Source of the DNA: Symbiotaphrina buchneri
Taxonomy: Eukaryota; Ascomycota; Symbiotaphrinales; Symbiotaphrinaceae
Reading direction: 5' to 3'
Assembly (NCBI GenBank): GCA_001599915.1
Contig: BCIG01000006.1
Span: 496,001 to 560,000, forward strand
DNA length: 64,000 nucleotides
The position numbers and the translations under genes are program-made. The notes under the pieces are model-generated. The model was not told where the DNA came from. It was given only the letters and a program-made list of their open reading frames with translations, and searched no databases. Shown one piece after another: positions 50,048 to 62,770 of the stretch. Numbering within the stretch: position 1 is the stretch's first letter; each line of letters begins with the position of its first letter.

Positions 50048-51387
50048 CTTGCGTGCCCTCAAACGCTCGTCCTCATCTTCTCCGACTGGCCGCTGCAGCA
50101 CGCGATTGTAATTCCTTCACTGATCCGGCAAGCGCACTCATCCAACAGACATTATTGGCAGAGCGAAGGAGGCAAAGATCGAGCCCCGAAGGTTATCCAG
50201 TCATGCTCGGAAGGCCCACGTATGCTGGAAAATGCTTTTGTGCGAGGGACGTGGTGTATACTCGGCCGCGTTGATGATGGAGTCGCAGACTATGATGAGC
50301 AGTCAAGCGGAACGTAGTGGCCCTGGCCTGCTTGAGGTTCGAGCGACGCTAAGGTATGAAGTGGTGGATCGCCGGACTTTGAGATGGCTAGGTAGCTAGG
50401 CGGCGGGTTGTAGCTCTGACCCCGACTACAGCGAGCGTGACCGCGAGCGTGAGGATCCCTTCGGCGAAGCGGGATTAGAGTATGTATTGCAGGTTGCAGC
50501 TGGCGGTGCGCGAAGAACGGGAGAGATGAAGAAGAGGTGGAGAGTGTTTGGTGGAATGGAAGGTGGGAGTTCTTGCGCCGGGCAAACTTGTCATCGATCG
50601 GTGTCCCCCCTTTGTGGCCGTGCCTTACCTACGACTTGCCTTTTCACATAGTCGTAGTTCCTGGGGACGACGCGAGGCGTGTGAGAGTAGAACAACGGCC
50701 TAAGATTATTATCCCACACACAAGCGTATGAATGGGATCAATTTACAGCCGGGAAATTCGGGAGGTAAAGAACATCTTCTTTCAGGCAGTTTTGGATGGA
50801 TCTACAATCTACAACGAGTTCATCAAGGTTTTCTGATTTCACACAGACAATCTGCAGTTGAAGTAATAATAACTACAATAATCTCCAGGCGGCGACACTG
50901 CATTTGACAGTCGCGGGTCGCCTACCTTTATATACGAGCATTACCCGACTCGCTGAGCCAAGGTACCTCCTACCTCGCGAAGGTAAGGTACCTTACCAAA
51001 AGGGAACGTCTTGCCAAGATTTCGCTAATGATGATACTTCACTGAGTCGACTAAGGTAAGGTACCTCCCATGCTCGTACCTTAACGATCACACATTGGGA
51101 GCATCTCCTCAGCCATCGTCAGTTGAGCTGATAGCAACTTCAGCTGATAGCAACTTCCATTTCTTGGCTAACCTATTATCTATCAGTCGATTGGGGTCCG
51201 GTGGAAACCAGCGCGTGATATTTCCAGAGTGACTGAAATCCCCTCCTCCATTTGGTACGTTTGAAAAAAGCGAGCCATAAGCCGCGTGACCCCACTCAGT
51301 TCGCCTGGTTCTTCACTTGCCGCTCTGCCCGTTTTGCAGGCTGGCTCCCGCCCTGCTGTCCGACAACCGTGACTATCACCGACCTCC
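50048..51387. promoter_or_regulatory. INO80 promoter region and 3' end of BTB gene
   Basis: 1.3 kb without a supported gene. A cluster of AAGGTACCT/GGTAAGGTACC words lies at 50961-50998 and 51051-51085, forming short overlapping palindromes. Confidence 0.5.
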
Positions 51388-52842
51388 TTAAGATCGGTTG
51401 CCGAAAAGGGAGCCACTCCAGGACCCCATTCGGCCATCACCCGCCGCGACGCCAGACGTCATGTTCGGCATGTGTCTGTTGGTGATATTGGTGAGCGGTG
51501 CAGCCCTTGATACCACGGGCTGCTCCTCGGCTTTCCGCTTCACCCCTGCCAACCCTGTACTTGTCGCCGGCTCCAAGTCCCACCATGGCATTGTACGGGA
51601 GTCATTGAACTCATCCCATTTGACACTGTAGCGTACGACTCCATCCGAGGATGTCGTATTGATACCAGTGACGTACGCCACATGGAACCTCTTATCGAAG
51701 GGATAGCGTGCCAACACACGATCATGGAGGGCATATTCGCGAAACCTGCTGTTGCCTGCCGAGAATGATGGCAAAGTAGCAGGCATCAGAGTGCCTTGGC
51801 GGAGACTAGATGCCTGATGGAGTTGACGAGAAGAAGCTGCTAGGGTTTTCGCGGCAGACTTCACAACGGAGCTTCCTGATTGAATCGTCACGGGAGTCAT
51901 TTGGCCAGGGTTGGGATTTGCCGGGCGTGATATCGTGCTTGATGGAGCTCCGGAAATGAGCTTCGCCATCAAGGCAGCTATGTCCCTCGCAAACACGCCC
52001 CCTTCAAGTATGTATTCGAGCAACCACTCTTTGTCGGCTGCCGTCCGTACATGGGAGCTGGCAGTGCTATCGAAGCCCTCGAAGGCCAACTGGGGGGTCG
52101 GCGATATGGCTGTATAAATCAGGTTGTAGAAACTGAAATAGGTTCTGTCATCCAAAGGCTCCAGCTTGTGAAGCTTGGCCAATATGAGCTTTTCAAGACC
52201 GACCAAGGAGTATCTATGAGCCATGCAGAAGAGCTTTGCGAATTCTCCAGCTTTGTCTTCCCGCCACAGCTGTGAAAGGCCCCCTTTATCTAGTGACTCA
52301 AGCAAGGGAAAGAACTCGCGGGTGTAGAGATACTCCAGCAGCAGGCCGAAGACATGCTCATCCTCCTCAGGCAGCATTATAGTCCTTGTCTCGTACTCTT
52401 GGGTCCCTGGTTGCAGGTGACGGTCAAAGAAGGAAGATGTTTTTAGCACCTGCGCTGGAGCCACGAACTCTCTGCCGGTATCGCCAACTTTCAACGTGTA
52501 CGCTGGTCCCTCGAAGCGCCTATGCATTTGTCAAAACTTGGTCGAAGTCCAGAAGACTTACACAAACCCTCCACACCGATGAACGACCACACGTCTTTCG
52601 CTTCGTTGTGGCACTTCTCGAGAAGCATCCTCCCCGACGGGCTGGGACCGCCTGGGAGCTTCACCGGAAGGGATTTGCTCATAGGCTGGCGGCCCCTGCC
52701 CGTCAGACGGGACTGTCGCCACTATACCTGGAGTGTCTGGTAGCGTGACACCATCGGCGGGCTCTGTTTTGATGGGCTGATTGCAATTGCCAGACGGTAG
52801 TAGCTGTGGAAAGCTCGGCGCCCAACCTGAAGTGGACGCCAT
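51388..52842 (-). CDS. BTB/POZ domain protein
   Basis: Two exons, 52842-52562 and 52519-51388 (42-bp intron), give 470 aa. The first 85 residues are Pro/Ser-rich with a sumoylation-like IKTEP. A BTB fold follows: YTLKVGDTGREFVAPAQVLKTSSFFDRHL, EHVFGLLLEYLYTREFFP, FCMAHRYSLVGLEKLILAKL. The C-terminal half has a Tudor-like or chromo-barrel-like segment (YALHDRVLARYPFDKRFHVAYVTGI, YSVKWDEFNDSRTMPWWDLEP), which would suit a nuclear adaptor or ubiquitin-ligase substrate receptor. In the first exon another frame also looks protein-like, so the N-terminal model is less sure than the rest. Confidence 0.78.
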
Positions 52843-53616
52843 GTTCACAGCTAGGACACCGGTGATAATATCGCGCCTGATTCAGGAAGACAGAAACGAA
52901 CCAAGTCATGAAATACCCAGGCCAATGACTGAATCTCCAAGGCCTTCATGCACGATAGCCTGGCATGGACAGGGCAGTGCTAAGTGCTCGGCGGCTGTGC
53001 GAGTGATTTGGACAACAGACGAAGGGGAATGAATGCAGGCCGGAACAATTGTGGCACTTTTGTGTGCTCCGATTTTGCGTCACCACGCAAAGTGAAAGCT
53101 GACCACGTGCTGAGACTGGAAAGAACGACCGAAGGACCAAGAACACACACAGTTGGAAACTTGTTAACGTGCTGGGAGGCTGGATTGACAAAGCAGTCAC
53201 GCAGGACGCCAAGTTGCAGCGTAGTATTACCAGAGTGAATGCGCAAGGGATTAAGCATAGAACATGGAACGGCTAGTGGTTGGCACGGCTGTCGGTCCAG
53301 TCGCCATACAAGCTGAATGAGCATAGCATGAGTACGAGCAGCGCAGTATGGGATCGCAGTTACTGTCTGCTTCGTCAGCAACCTTTAATTGCAAGTATCT
53401 AAAAGTACAGAAGGTGGAGGGATCAGTGTCAGGACCAGGAATGTGGACGCCCGTAGTAGCGATCCTGACTGCATCCAAACGCGCCGGTAAAATCCCAGCC
53501 CAATACCTGTAAAAGCCGCAGATGTCTAGATTCCCCGGAGGAACTCCCTGATTACAAAAAAAAGTGGACCATAAAGACGTTACCAATAGCCCAGGCCCGT
53601 CTAACTCGCACAATGA
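52843..53616. other. Intergenic: BTB promoter and SWI/SNF 3' end
   Basis: No gene; overlapping short frames only. Confidence 0.45.
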
Positions 53617-56600
53617 TCAATCCTCGTCACTCTGAGCATCCCCATTGGCACCGTTCGCAAAAGAATCACGATTGAAAGTCAGTTTTAACTTCATTCCGCC
53701 GCTGGCCGATGCTGGTCGCGGTGTGCCTGCGCTTGAGACGGCTGCGGTAGATTGGCCATCGGCCACTGAAGAAGGCTCATCAAAATCAGCTAGTTCGGGA
53801 TGTGTTTCGGTTTCTTCCTTCAGTTTAGCCACGCAAGTAGCCTAGCACAAGTAAATAAAGAGGCACATCAATAATAGACACGGTCGGGCTCACCTCTATA
53901 AGGTTAGCATCCTGGAACAGGATGCTACCGTCCTCATTGTACGTCCTGGCATTCGTGCATAGCAAGCGAATGTCATCCCTGAATTCTTTCAAATTCTGGT
54001 ATTCCTCTTTGTTGATCTTTTTCCTGATAGAATCCATAGCAATAGGGCTACGAATGAATCTGTAGTAATCAGGGTACATGCTCTTCGGTGGAAGCTTGAG
54101 AAAAGGATCGATGACAGGCCGAGTCGATTCCTCCTCGTCCTCGCCATCGCCCGGAACTTCCACTTCGAGGTCTACTAGTGACTGATAGACATTGTTCAAG
54201 ATCTCTTGTAAGGTAGCCCGTTCCTCAGGACTAAGCGAGTCATGGCTCGCAGCTTTCGACTGCCGCCCGCGTTTGCGCTTAGCCGGCGGTGCTTCGTCAA
54301 TAGAAGCTTCTTCGGCCTTGCGCTTCTCCTTGTTGGGTTTGCGGCCTCGCTTCTTAGGCGCAGGGGTATCTGAATCCTCACGCTCTGGTTCGGGCGAATC
54401 CTCAGGTCCAGATGCTTGCCTCGCCCGCTTTTCTTTGTTGGCTTGGCGCCTGGCCATCTTGGCCTCTCTACGCGCGATAGCCTCTTCAATGGTGTCTTCA
54501 TCGTTATCGACAGCCTCGAGCCACTGTTCTTCGGTCAGACCATCATCGTATCGTACACGAGTCCTTTCTCTTGCTCCACGCCCGACGTTCTCTTCGATTT
54601 CCTCGACCACGGGGTTATCATCATTGAGATAGATGTCCGGCAGTTCAGAATCGCCCATAAGCCTGGGTAGCTTCTTGTTCGGGCCGTAGAGAGGATCGTT
54701 CGAACGTTCCGCGTCAAGTCGCTGGAACAACATCAGCTCATCATCAGTACGAGCCATGATGACGTTCAAATCGTCATCATCCATCTCCTCCTGCTCAAGA
54801 GTCTCCGTTGTATCGGCGCTCTCAAGTAGTGTCCTCAACAAAGCATCACGCTCTTCGTTGGTGGATTTGTTGTCGAACTTCCCTGCTTGAATAACCTTGC
54901 CATCCATATCCAGTTTGTACTGAGCCCGTTCGAGAATCTTTTCTTCTACCGAATTCGAGCTTATCAATCTCAAGATCCTCACCTCGTTCTTCTGCCCAAT
55001 ACGATGGGCACGGTCCTGAGCTTGCAGATCCTGATGCGGGTTCCAGTCAGAGTCAAAAATAATGACAGTATCTGCAGTCTGCAAGTTAAGACCGAGACCA
55101 CCGGCTCGAGTTGAGAGCAAAAAGCAAAAGTAGGGCGAGTCCGGGGCGTTGAACAGTTTGAGCAGCTCAGAGCGATCGTCAGATTTAGTAGAACCGTCCA
55201 GGCGCAGGTATTGCATGTCCTTCAGACGCAGGAAGTCCTCCATGATGTTCATAATTTGGGTCATTTGAAAAAACATCAACACTCTATGCCCTGATGCCTT
55301 GAACTTAGGTAAAACCCGGTCCAAAAGTTCAAACTTTCCTGCAGTGCGCCACAAAAGGTCATTGCTTAGTCTGCCAGGGTTCATCTGTTCCTCAACCTCG
55401 TCAAAAACAAAAGGATGATTGCACAGCTTTCGTAGCTGCATAAGCATGTTACTGAGACCGCGAACACCAGTTTTTGAGCCTTTGCCATCGCTGACGAACA
55501 GCTTATTATGAGACACCATCTGCTTGTAGAGCCTGGCTTGCAATGCAGAGAATTTGCATTTGATGACACGCTCTTGCTTCTCTGGCAGATCCTTCTCGAC
55601 GTCCTTCTTCAGGCGGCGAAGGAGGAAAGGCCTGAGAACCTTATGCAACCGTCGGATGACCAAAAGCTGTTCTTCCTCGGTCAATTCCATCTTGTCTTGA
55701 CCGCCAGTGTTTGCGAAGGGCGTGTTGAACCATTCATCAAAGGATTTGACAGACTTGAAGATCGTGGGAAGGACGAAATTGAGGAGCGCCCACAGTTCCG
55801 GAAGATTGTTTTGCAGAGGGGTTCCCGTAAGGATCAGCCGGTATTGAGTTGTGTAATATTGCGTCAAGGTACTGCTTAGCTTCGATTGTGCGTTTTTCAT
55901 ACGATGACCCTCGTCTACGATCATGTGCTTCCACTTGATCTTGCTCAAGACCGGCCGATCCTTGATGATGTACTCGTAGGTCGTCAATAGAACCTGGAAG
56001 TTCCCGTACCGGATTTGCTGCTGTTGTTGCTTGCGAGCATTGGGAGGCCCCTTGTACACCACTTTCACGACAGAAGGTGCCCACTTCTCGAATTCAAGAT
56101 TCCAGTTGGTCAGAGTACTATGGAACATGCGTCAGACGTATCCCCAATGGATCTTTGGAATGATCTTACCTCAAAGGCACAATGACAAGGAAAGGTCCGT
56201 TCTGCTTCTTCTTCTCAATCAAGTAGGTTATCAGACTTATGGTCTGAATAGTCTTTCCCAGCCCCATTTCGTCGGCCAAGATACCGTTGAGATGGTTATT
56301 ATACAAAGAGACCATCCATTGCAAACCCTTGATTTGGTATTCTTTAAGTGTCCCGCCGACTAGTATCGAAGGCTGTTCCCTGATCTCTTCCTTGATACGG
56401 TGTGCAACTTCGTAATAGTCGACTTTTCGGCCATCCTCATCATCCTCCTCTATGTCTTCCTCCTCCTCGAGGTCTTCGTAATCCTTCTCACCATAGTGCT
56501 CGGCAGCAGTCCGCTGTTGTTGTTTGACGGAAGATGCAAGCTGACTCAAGAATGCGTCCGTCTGTTTGAGGAGATGAGTGATCCTAGTATCCTTCGCTTG

Positions 56601-58108
56601 ATCAAGCAGTTTCAAGTAAGCCTCTTCATCGTTGGATTTCAGCGCTTGGAGACGCTGCTTCGCAGTTCTCTCGACGCGTTTCTGCTCTTCCTTCTCGATT
56701 TGCTGGTGTTGCTGAAGCATCATGCGGCCAAGTTTCTGGACTCTGGCTCGCTGATTGCTGCCCGCTGTGGCGACATCCTTCCCGTGGTTCAAGATAGACT
56801 GAAGATAATCGAAGTGCTTCTTCTTTTCCCTTGTCTCTCGGGCGTCGCGTTGTTGCTTCTCTAGCTTTTCTGTGATTCTGGCCTCCCTGAGAGATTGCTT
56901 CTTCATGCGCCTATAAAGTGAGCGGTTTGCAGTCATAGCCAAATGATCATAGGAGATCATGTCTTGGCTGATTCTCTCCCGCAGGGCACGCTGCTTTGGC
57001 AAGAGGCAGAGCATCTTATACTCGATGAGCGCTTTTAATTTGAGGGAATGATCTGTATCATCCGGGGTATCGGTCTTCGTGGTGTCCCATGAAGTAATAT
57101 TAGCTGGTAGTCTTTCAAGCTCCGACTTCCGTGATTGAATGCGGTTGAAGATAATCCGTTCTCGCTCTTCGCGCACTCGGTCGACGTCAACTCCTGAAGG
57201 CATAATACTTGGTATCAACACCCGTTTCTCCCTTGATCCGTGTTCGGGATAGCTGATGTATTTGGCAAGTTTGGAATATGGCGAAATAAACGTCTCGTAT
57301 CTGTCGCGGCGAACACTAGTATCGGATTTCTGGCCGTTTGTAGTCTTCTCATGATCTTGACTTGGGGCGTCTAATGCGTGTGATACGGCCGCAACAACTT
57401 GGGAAGCAGAGGGAGGCCGCTTGCTTTGTTGTGATGCGAACAGCTGTTGCTGTACGTTGGCCGGTATTGCTAAGTTCTTTGAAAGTAACTTGAAAGCCAG
57501 AATCTGATTCCGAAGTGTGTTCAGTTGCTCCGGTGTGAAATTGTTTGGGGGAGGGGCGCCAGATTTTTGCGAAGTGGCACCTCCCTGGCTGCTAGTCCCT
57601 GATGCCGTCTGCGGAGATGCGTTTTGCACACCGATGTTTCGAGCGGTAGAGGGAGAAGCCGATAATTGGGGAGGCTGTTGCGCAACATCTAGATATGTCC
57701 GTCAGTGAGACGACAGCAGCATGTGCCACAAATGACTTACCGCTGGCTCCATCTAATTGAGCAATGCCGTTAGGTTGTTGTTGCTGTCGGAGGACTTGCT
57801 GCTGCTGTTGTTGCGCAAGAGCTTTCTGCTTCGCAAAATGGGCTTGCTGCTGGACAGCAGTAAGAAGGTTGTGTGCTTTTATGAACTCCGGATCATCCTC
57901 CCTCACTCCCTGCTGTCTCATCTGCTGGTACTTCTTTTGAGGTGTTAGAAAATCATGATTGATGAAGGCGAGTGGGCATGGGATAATATCCACTCAAAGG
58001 TCCATTACTCACCGCCCATACTTCTTTGACCTGTTGATTGTTGAAATTTGGCGGCAGAGACGCTCCACTTCCCTGTGGTAAAGCCGGAGCTGTTTGCATC
58101 GTGGTCAT
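53617..58108 (-). CDS. snf21: SWI/SNF-RSC chromatin-remodelling ATPase (Snf21/Sth1 type)
   Basis: Five exons: 58108-58013, 57933-57741, 57688-56170, 56117-53894, 53841-53617; total 1418 aa. Order of parts: N-terminal Gln-rich region, a QLQ-like segment ([22 protein letters not shown]), an HSA domain (about residues 290-400, [23 protein letters not shown]), ATPase with [14 protein letters not shown] and DEGH box ([15 protein letters not shown]), [33 protein letters not shown], a SnAC-like acidic region, basic AT-hook-like GRKPNKEK and KRKRGRQSK, and a C-terminal bromodomain ([44 protein letters not shown]). The last intron splits off the final 75 residues. Confidence 0.96.
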
Positions 58109-59164
58109 GGCGCGACGCGTCCGCTCATCCAGTGGGTTTCAAAGCATACAGCTCTGGCCCAGATATTGCGCGCCAGCACGGCCAACGCCCTACTGTAAAT
58201 ACGCGGTGGATGGCAGGCAAGCGAAGAGCCAGGCGTGAATGGGTATTTGGCGCGTAGTCTGTTTCTGTGCGCAGCAAGAGGCTGAGATGGCGCGAATGTG
58301 GGCTCAGATTTCGCCTGCGCCTGTCCTGGATGAGGAACAGAAAAGTGAATCACACACACGGAAATGGTGGCCTCTTTGTTTCGGCGCGCAGAAGGGGCAA
58401 ACGGCGGGCTGAAGAGGATTGTGGCGCGCTCTTTGAGCGACGTCTGGTGAAGCCGGTGCTGCTGGTGCCGGTTGCTGCAGCGCGCGCGGGGACCAAGAAG
58501 GGCTACGGCAGCTGAGGGTCCCCAACGAACTAGGGGTGGTCGCGATCTCCGGTACTCGTGTTGTGTGTCTGTGTCGGTGAACTGCTCTGTTCGAGTGCCC
58601 TTAGGCTTTGCGTTTTGAGTGGTTTCTGGTCGTTGAAATAAACCTCGCCGCTAGCGCCATCTAGCGTGCCACAGTCTACGCCCCACATCGAGGCACCAAT
58701 GATCTCGAGCCGCGCGGCAACGGCAACACCCATCACTCTCCGATTTGATAAGACAAATATAAAGATAATGATACAGCCCAGTACGCATAGCACACACTAC
58801 AAGGACGAAAAGGATTGCGTAGGCATGGAGCGTGGCGGCCGATATCTAGATGCTGGAGCCAACCACCGGCTACTTGAAATCGCTACCTGGCCCTAGCAGA
58901 TATGACCATATTGATCTGGCTTGAGTGGGAAGACCGTGACGCACGCTCAAATTCATATTTCCCTATAGAAACAAACGCTCATTCTAGCCTTGCGATAGCA
59001 TCGCGCCTGTTACATAATTCTGTGGTATTAAACCGAGCGCCGGTGCATCAAGACTTCCAAGGGGGGGAAATATAGACCGTCGGCGAAAGCAATGTTTGGA
59101 CAATCAACACAACAAATGCGCACTCAGGTACGCGCTAATAATACCAACAGGATGCTGGCTAAAC
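58109..59164. promoter_or_regulatory. Promoter of SWI/SNF ATPase gene and BAR gene 3' end
   Basis: About 1 kb; GC-rich near the SWI/SNF start. No gene supported. Confidence 0.45.
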
Positions 59165-60681
59165 TCAAGTATAAGCTGCATTCGTGTTGCCCACCCCAGT
59201 CTTCTTCATGGGTGGAGGAGGTGGTGGTTTTTTGGCCCTCGACGGTGGCGGTGGCGGTGGGACCTTCTTGACAGTTGGTGCTACGCTACCGTGCGACGTC
59301 GCGGGAGATACAGAACGGGATATCGATGGTCCCTCAGGGCTTCCACTGGCGTAGCTGGCGGAGTCATCTTCAGGATCAGCAAAAGTGTCCGCCGAATTAT
59401 ACCGACTTGGCACGGGACGTAAAAGCGAACGGTTGGGGGGAAGAGCGGGGGGCTCCGTGGTCATTCGAGACAAGCGAAGGGTGTCGGGGCGACTGAGCTG
59501 TGTCGGTCCTTCGAATGTCGTCGCCCTGTTAAAGCTCGGCTTGGACACAGGGGAGTTCGTACGAGAAATCTGGCGCTGCATTTCACATTGGAAAGACGCC
59601 GTGGAGGGAACTCGACTCGCCCTTATAGTGGGACGCGCAACTGGCTCTGGAGTCGAAGCTTCTTCTTCGTAATAATTCGGTTGTTGACTGAACGACCGAC
59701 CTGCACGGGGACGCGAACCGCGTCTGGCTGCTGAAGAAGACTCCACACTGCGGGATATCAGCACAAACAAGAGAACAATGCGGGGCACACGGACCTAGCA
59801 GGCCAATCCTTCCTCAGCTGCAATAGCACCTCCCTACATCTGCCGTAATAGTCGAGCTCCGCATCGAGAAAAGAGGTGAGATCAGCAATGCTTTCCGCTT
59901 CAGCTTCCTTAATGTCCTGCATTCGCCTGTAGACGTCCTCATTCGCTTCCTCATATTTTGCTTTTTGGGTTCGAAGTTCCTCTTCTGCACGGAAGTCCTC
60001 CTTCTTGGCCTTTTCTATCTTCGTAAGGGAGGTATCATAGGCAAGCCTCCGGCTCTCTAGTTTCTTTCTTGCAGCCTAGGTACAATGAGCCGAGATGTTG
60101 ATGGAAAACGCATAGAAAATTACCTGGTATTCTCTCATCTGCACCAACGAGCGTTCCAGCGACTCAAGCCAGCTCGTTGTCGCGTTCGCAACGTACGACT
60201 CCTGTATCCTCGCGATCCTCTCGTTCGTCCTCCCAAGTCCTAGCATCGCGCCATCAGCAGCTGTCAACCGGAGACACGCGCGTCAGCCCCTATCCCACAT
60301 ACCAACGAGGCAATTGCCGAATTCGGAATCGCTTTCAAAATCCTCTCCGTGGCTGACCATAGTAGCCCCAAGATATGCAACTGGAAGCATTTTTTCTTTA
60401 TCGTCACCCTCGTTGCGTTTGGACAGGGATTTGACATAACCCGTCATGGATCTCTGAAGACGCTCCATCCCTGTGTAAGGTCAGCAGGGATGCCTCCAGA
60501 GCGCGAAGCCAATGCACCAAAGACAACTGATTAAGAGTATGAGAAAGTCAGCACCTTCTTGACGCAAGGCCATCTCAGTCTCGAGCGACCTAAAATCCTC
60601 CGAGACGTTTGTCTTCACCTCTCCACCCATACGCTCGCCGGCCCATTGCTTGAGCCTTCCAAGTTTCTTATTGACGTTCAT
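59165..60681 (-). CDS. BAR-domain protein
   Basis: Five exons: 60681-60555, 60470-60303, 60260-60124, 60075-59795, 59747-59165; total 431 aa. Residues 1 to about 235 form a BAR domain that binds curved membranes (MNVNKKLGRLKQWAGERMGGE amphipathic start, AARKKLESRRLAYDTSLTKIEKAKK, EAEAESIADLTSFLDAELDYYGRCREVLLQL). The tail is Ser/Pro/Arg-rich with two polyproline blocks near the end (KKVPPPPPPSRAKKPPPPPP), likely SH3 or profilin ligands. Unlike Rvs167 there is no SH3 domain. Likely function: endocytic or actin-linked membrane shaping (inference). Confidence 0.92.
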
Positions 60682-61811
60682 GCTGGCTTATCTGGAGGTT
60701 GGCGCCGCAAAGGCGAGTTTGGTTGGACAGCTAAAGAATCGGCGCGAAAGAGCGACTGTCAGATACGCAAGGTAGAGTGTTAGGACGCGAAGCAGGGAAA
60801 TGGCAATCTTGGAGCTTATAAACAAAGGCAAAGGAAGGTTCTACGAAGCGGACCGACACCTGGCAAACGAGCGAGTGAATGAGCGAGTGAGTGTTTAGAA
60901 GAACGGCAAAAGTGAACAGCGACGGGATACGGTGGTTGAATTCCTTTATCTCAGGCAAGGGAAGATCGAAGGAACCCCTGGGGTAACGGTACGGTCTACT
61001 TTGTACTAGGTAGCGTATGAGTAGGCGCAGATGGACGGGAACTTCCCCACCCCTAATTGAGACTGGCTCTTGCTTGTTTGACAGGAACCGCAGTGCGGAG
61101 GAGCAATTGAGGAGGTACTCAACACCAGGTAGGAGTACTTAAGGCTAATAATAATCATATTCAAGTACTCCGTACTCTACGTACCCACCTAAGGTGATTG
61201 CCCTATTTCGTACACTGAGAGTGAGTAGGAGTACACACCACCAGTACGCTCTGGACTCTTACGCGCTAGCTGTGTGGCCGCGAGTCTGCGACACGGGCCA
61301 ACAAATTGCGTGGCCCACGGCCGCGCTCAGATCTACCAAGCTACAGCACACACAGATGCCTATTGAGGTCAAATGCAAATTCCAAGTCGGTCCAGTTTCA
61401 TAGGCAAAAGAAATGCTCCATGAGAGCACTGGTCGACACTTTTACCTACCTATCAGCCCTGATCGTCCCGCGTGCTCCTGAACCCGCCGAGCCACTATCG
61501 CTCAGCGAATCGGCCGTATTATCACCCATGAGGCCCTGGGCTTTGTAATGTGCAGCGTGCTCTTCTTCGCGTGCAGATATTATACTCAGTATATTGGTTG
61601 CATGTTAGAACGCCTGCATGTGGACGTACAGTTACTGTTGAGAGGCATCCTCATGGTCAGAAAGCACGCATTCGCTACAGGAGCGTTGCCGTCGACAAAA
61701 ATATGGGAGAATAGCAAGAGATGGAGAATGTCCATTTTGAAAGCCGTTAGGTACATCCTGGCTTCCCATGTTTCTTTGAAAAAGCAACCCTGAACCCGAC
61801 GCACGACTACC
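60682..61811. other. Intergenic: BAR gene promoter and uL2 3' region
   Basis: 1.1 kb with no supported gene. Around 61105-61195 there are repeated GTACTC, TACTCCGTACTC and ACGTACC words typical of Eurotiales intergenic DNA. Confidence 0.45.
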
Positions 61812-62770
61812 CTAATCCTTCGTCTTTTGTGTACCACGTAGCAGACCAGTCCGCCTGGCGGCAATGAGACCAGCCTTTTGACCTTGCGCAGCGTAACGTG
61901 AGATGGTCGAAGCTTTACCAATGTGCTGATGGTTACCACCACCGTGAGGCTAAGAAAGATCAGTCAGCAGCGTGAAAGATAACGCAGAGACCCCGAATTG
62001 AATCGAGAGACGAGGCATCTTACATGGTCCACAGGGTTCATAGCCACACCACGAGTCTTAGGCCACGAGTTGCGCTTGACAGCGAACTTGTGCTTCGCAC
62101 GAGATGCCTCTACGGCGGATATTAGCATCAACATTCGCCGCGTCTTTGCATCTCCACTTACTCAGGAGAGGCTTGTCTGTCCTTCCGCCACCAGCAACAA
62201 TACCGATCATGCCTCGCGCACTGCTCTTGACGACCTTCTTCGCACCGCTGGGAAGTTTCACTCTGGTCTTGCCCTCGTCGGGGTTGTGACCAATGACAGT
62301 AACATAGTTTCCAGATGTCCGTCCCAGGGCACCTCTGTCGCCAGGCTTTTCTTCAACGTTGGTAACAACGGTACCTTCCGGCACAGAGCCAAGAGGCAGA
62401 ACATTGCCAACCGTAAGAGCCGCGTGCTTGCCAGAGTAGATGAACTGGCCAGTGTACATTCCTTCGTTGGCGATGAATGTCTCGGTGTGCAGCTTGAAGC
62501 GATAAGGATCCCGGAACACCACCTTTGCGAGAGGCGCACCGCGACCTGGGTCGTGGATAATCTCCCTCACAACACCGCGAATGTAACCATGTCGTTCCGC
62601 ATAATCCAGGGTCCTGAATTGAGCAGGAGCCTTGTTGAGACGGGTGTGGGCCGCTGTGAATAGAGTCAGCTCCCTAGGTAGACGGAAAATCCTACGCAGG
62701 CTTGACGCCAGGACAACGTACTGAAGTTGGATCCACGACCCTTCCTCTGGTTGCGGATAACTCTACCCAT
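61812..62770 (-). CDS. rpl2: 60S ribosomal protein uL2 (L2/L8)
   Basis: Four exons: 62770-62722, 62653-62162, 62109-62024, 61949-61812; total 254 aa, exactly the eukaryotic uL2 length. Binds 25S rRNA at the peptidyl-transferase centre. [16 protein letters not shown] is the universal start; [60 protein letters not shown] and the invariant [13 protein letters not shown] are present, the last spanning the third intron. The minus-strand ORF without splicing would stop falsely at 62058. Confidence 0.98.

Noticed and set aside
52491-52682. Alternative reading of BTB exon 1 (SGRMLLEKCHNEAKDVWSFIGVEG)
   Set aside because: Looks protein-like but cannot be joined in phase to the BTB domain with the available splice sites.
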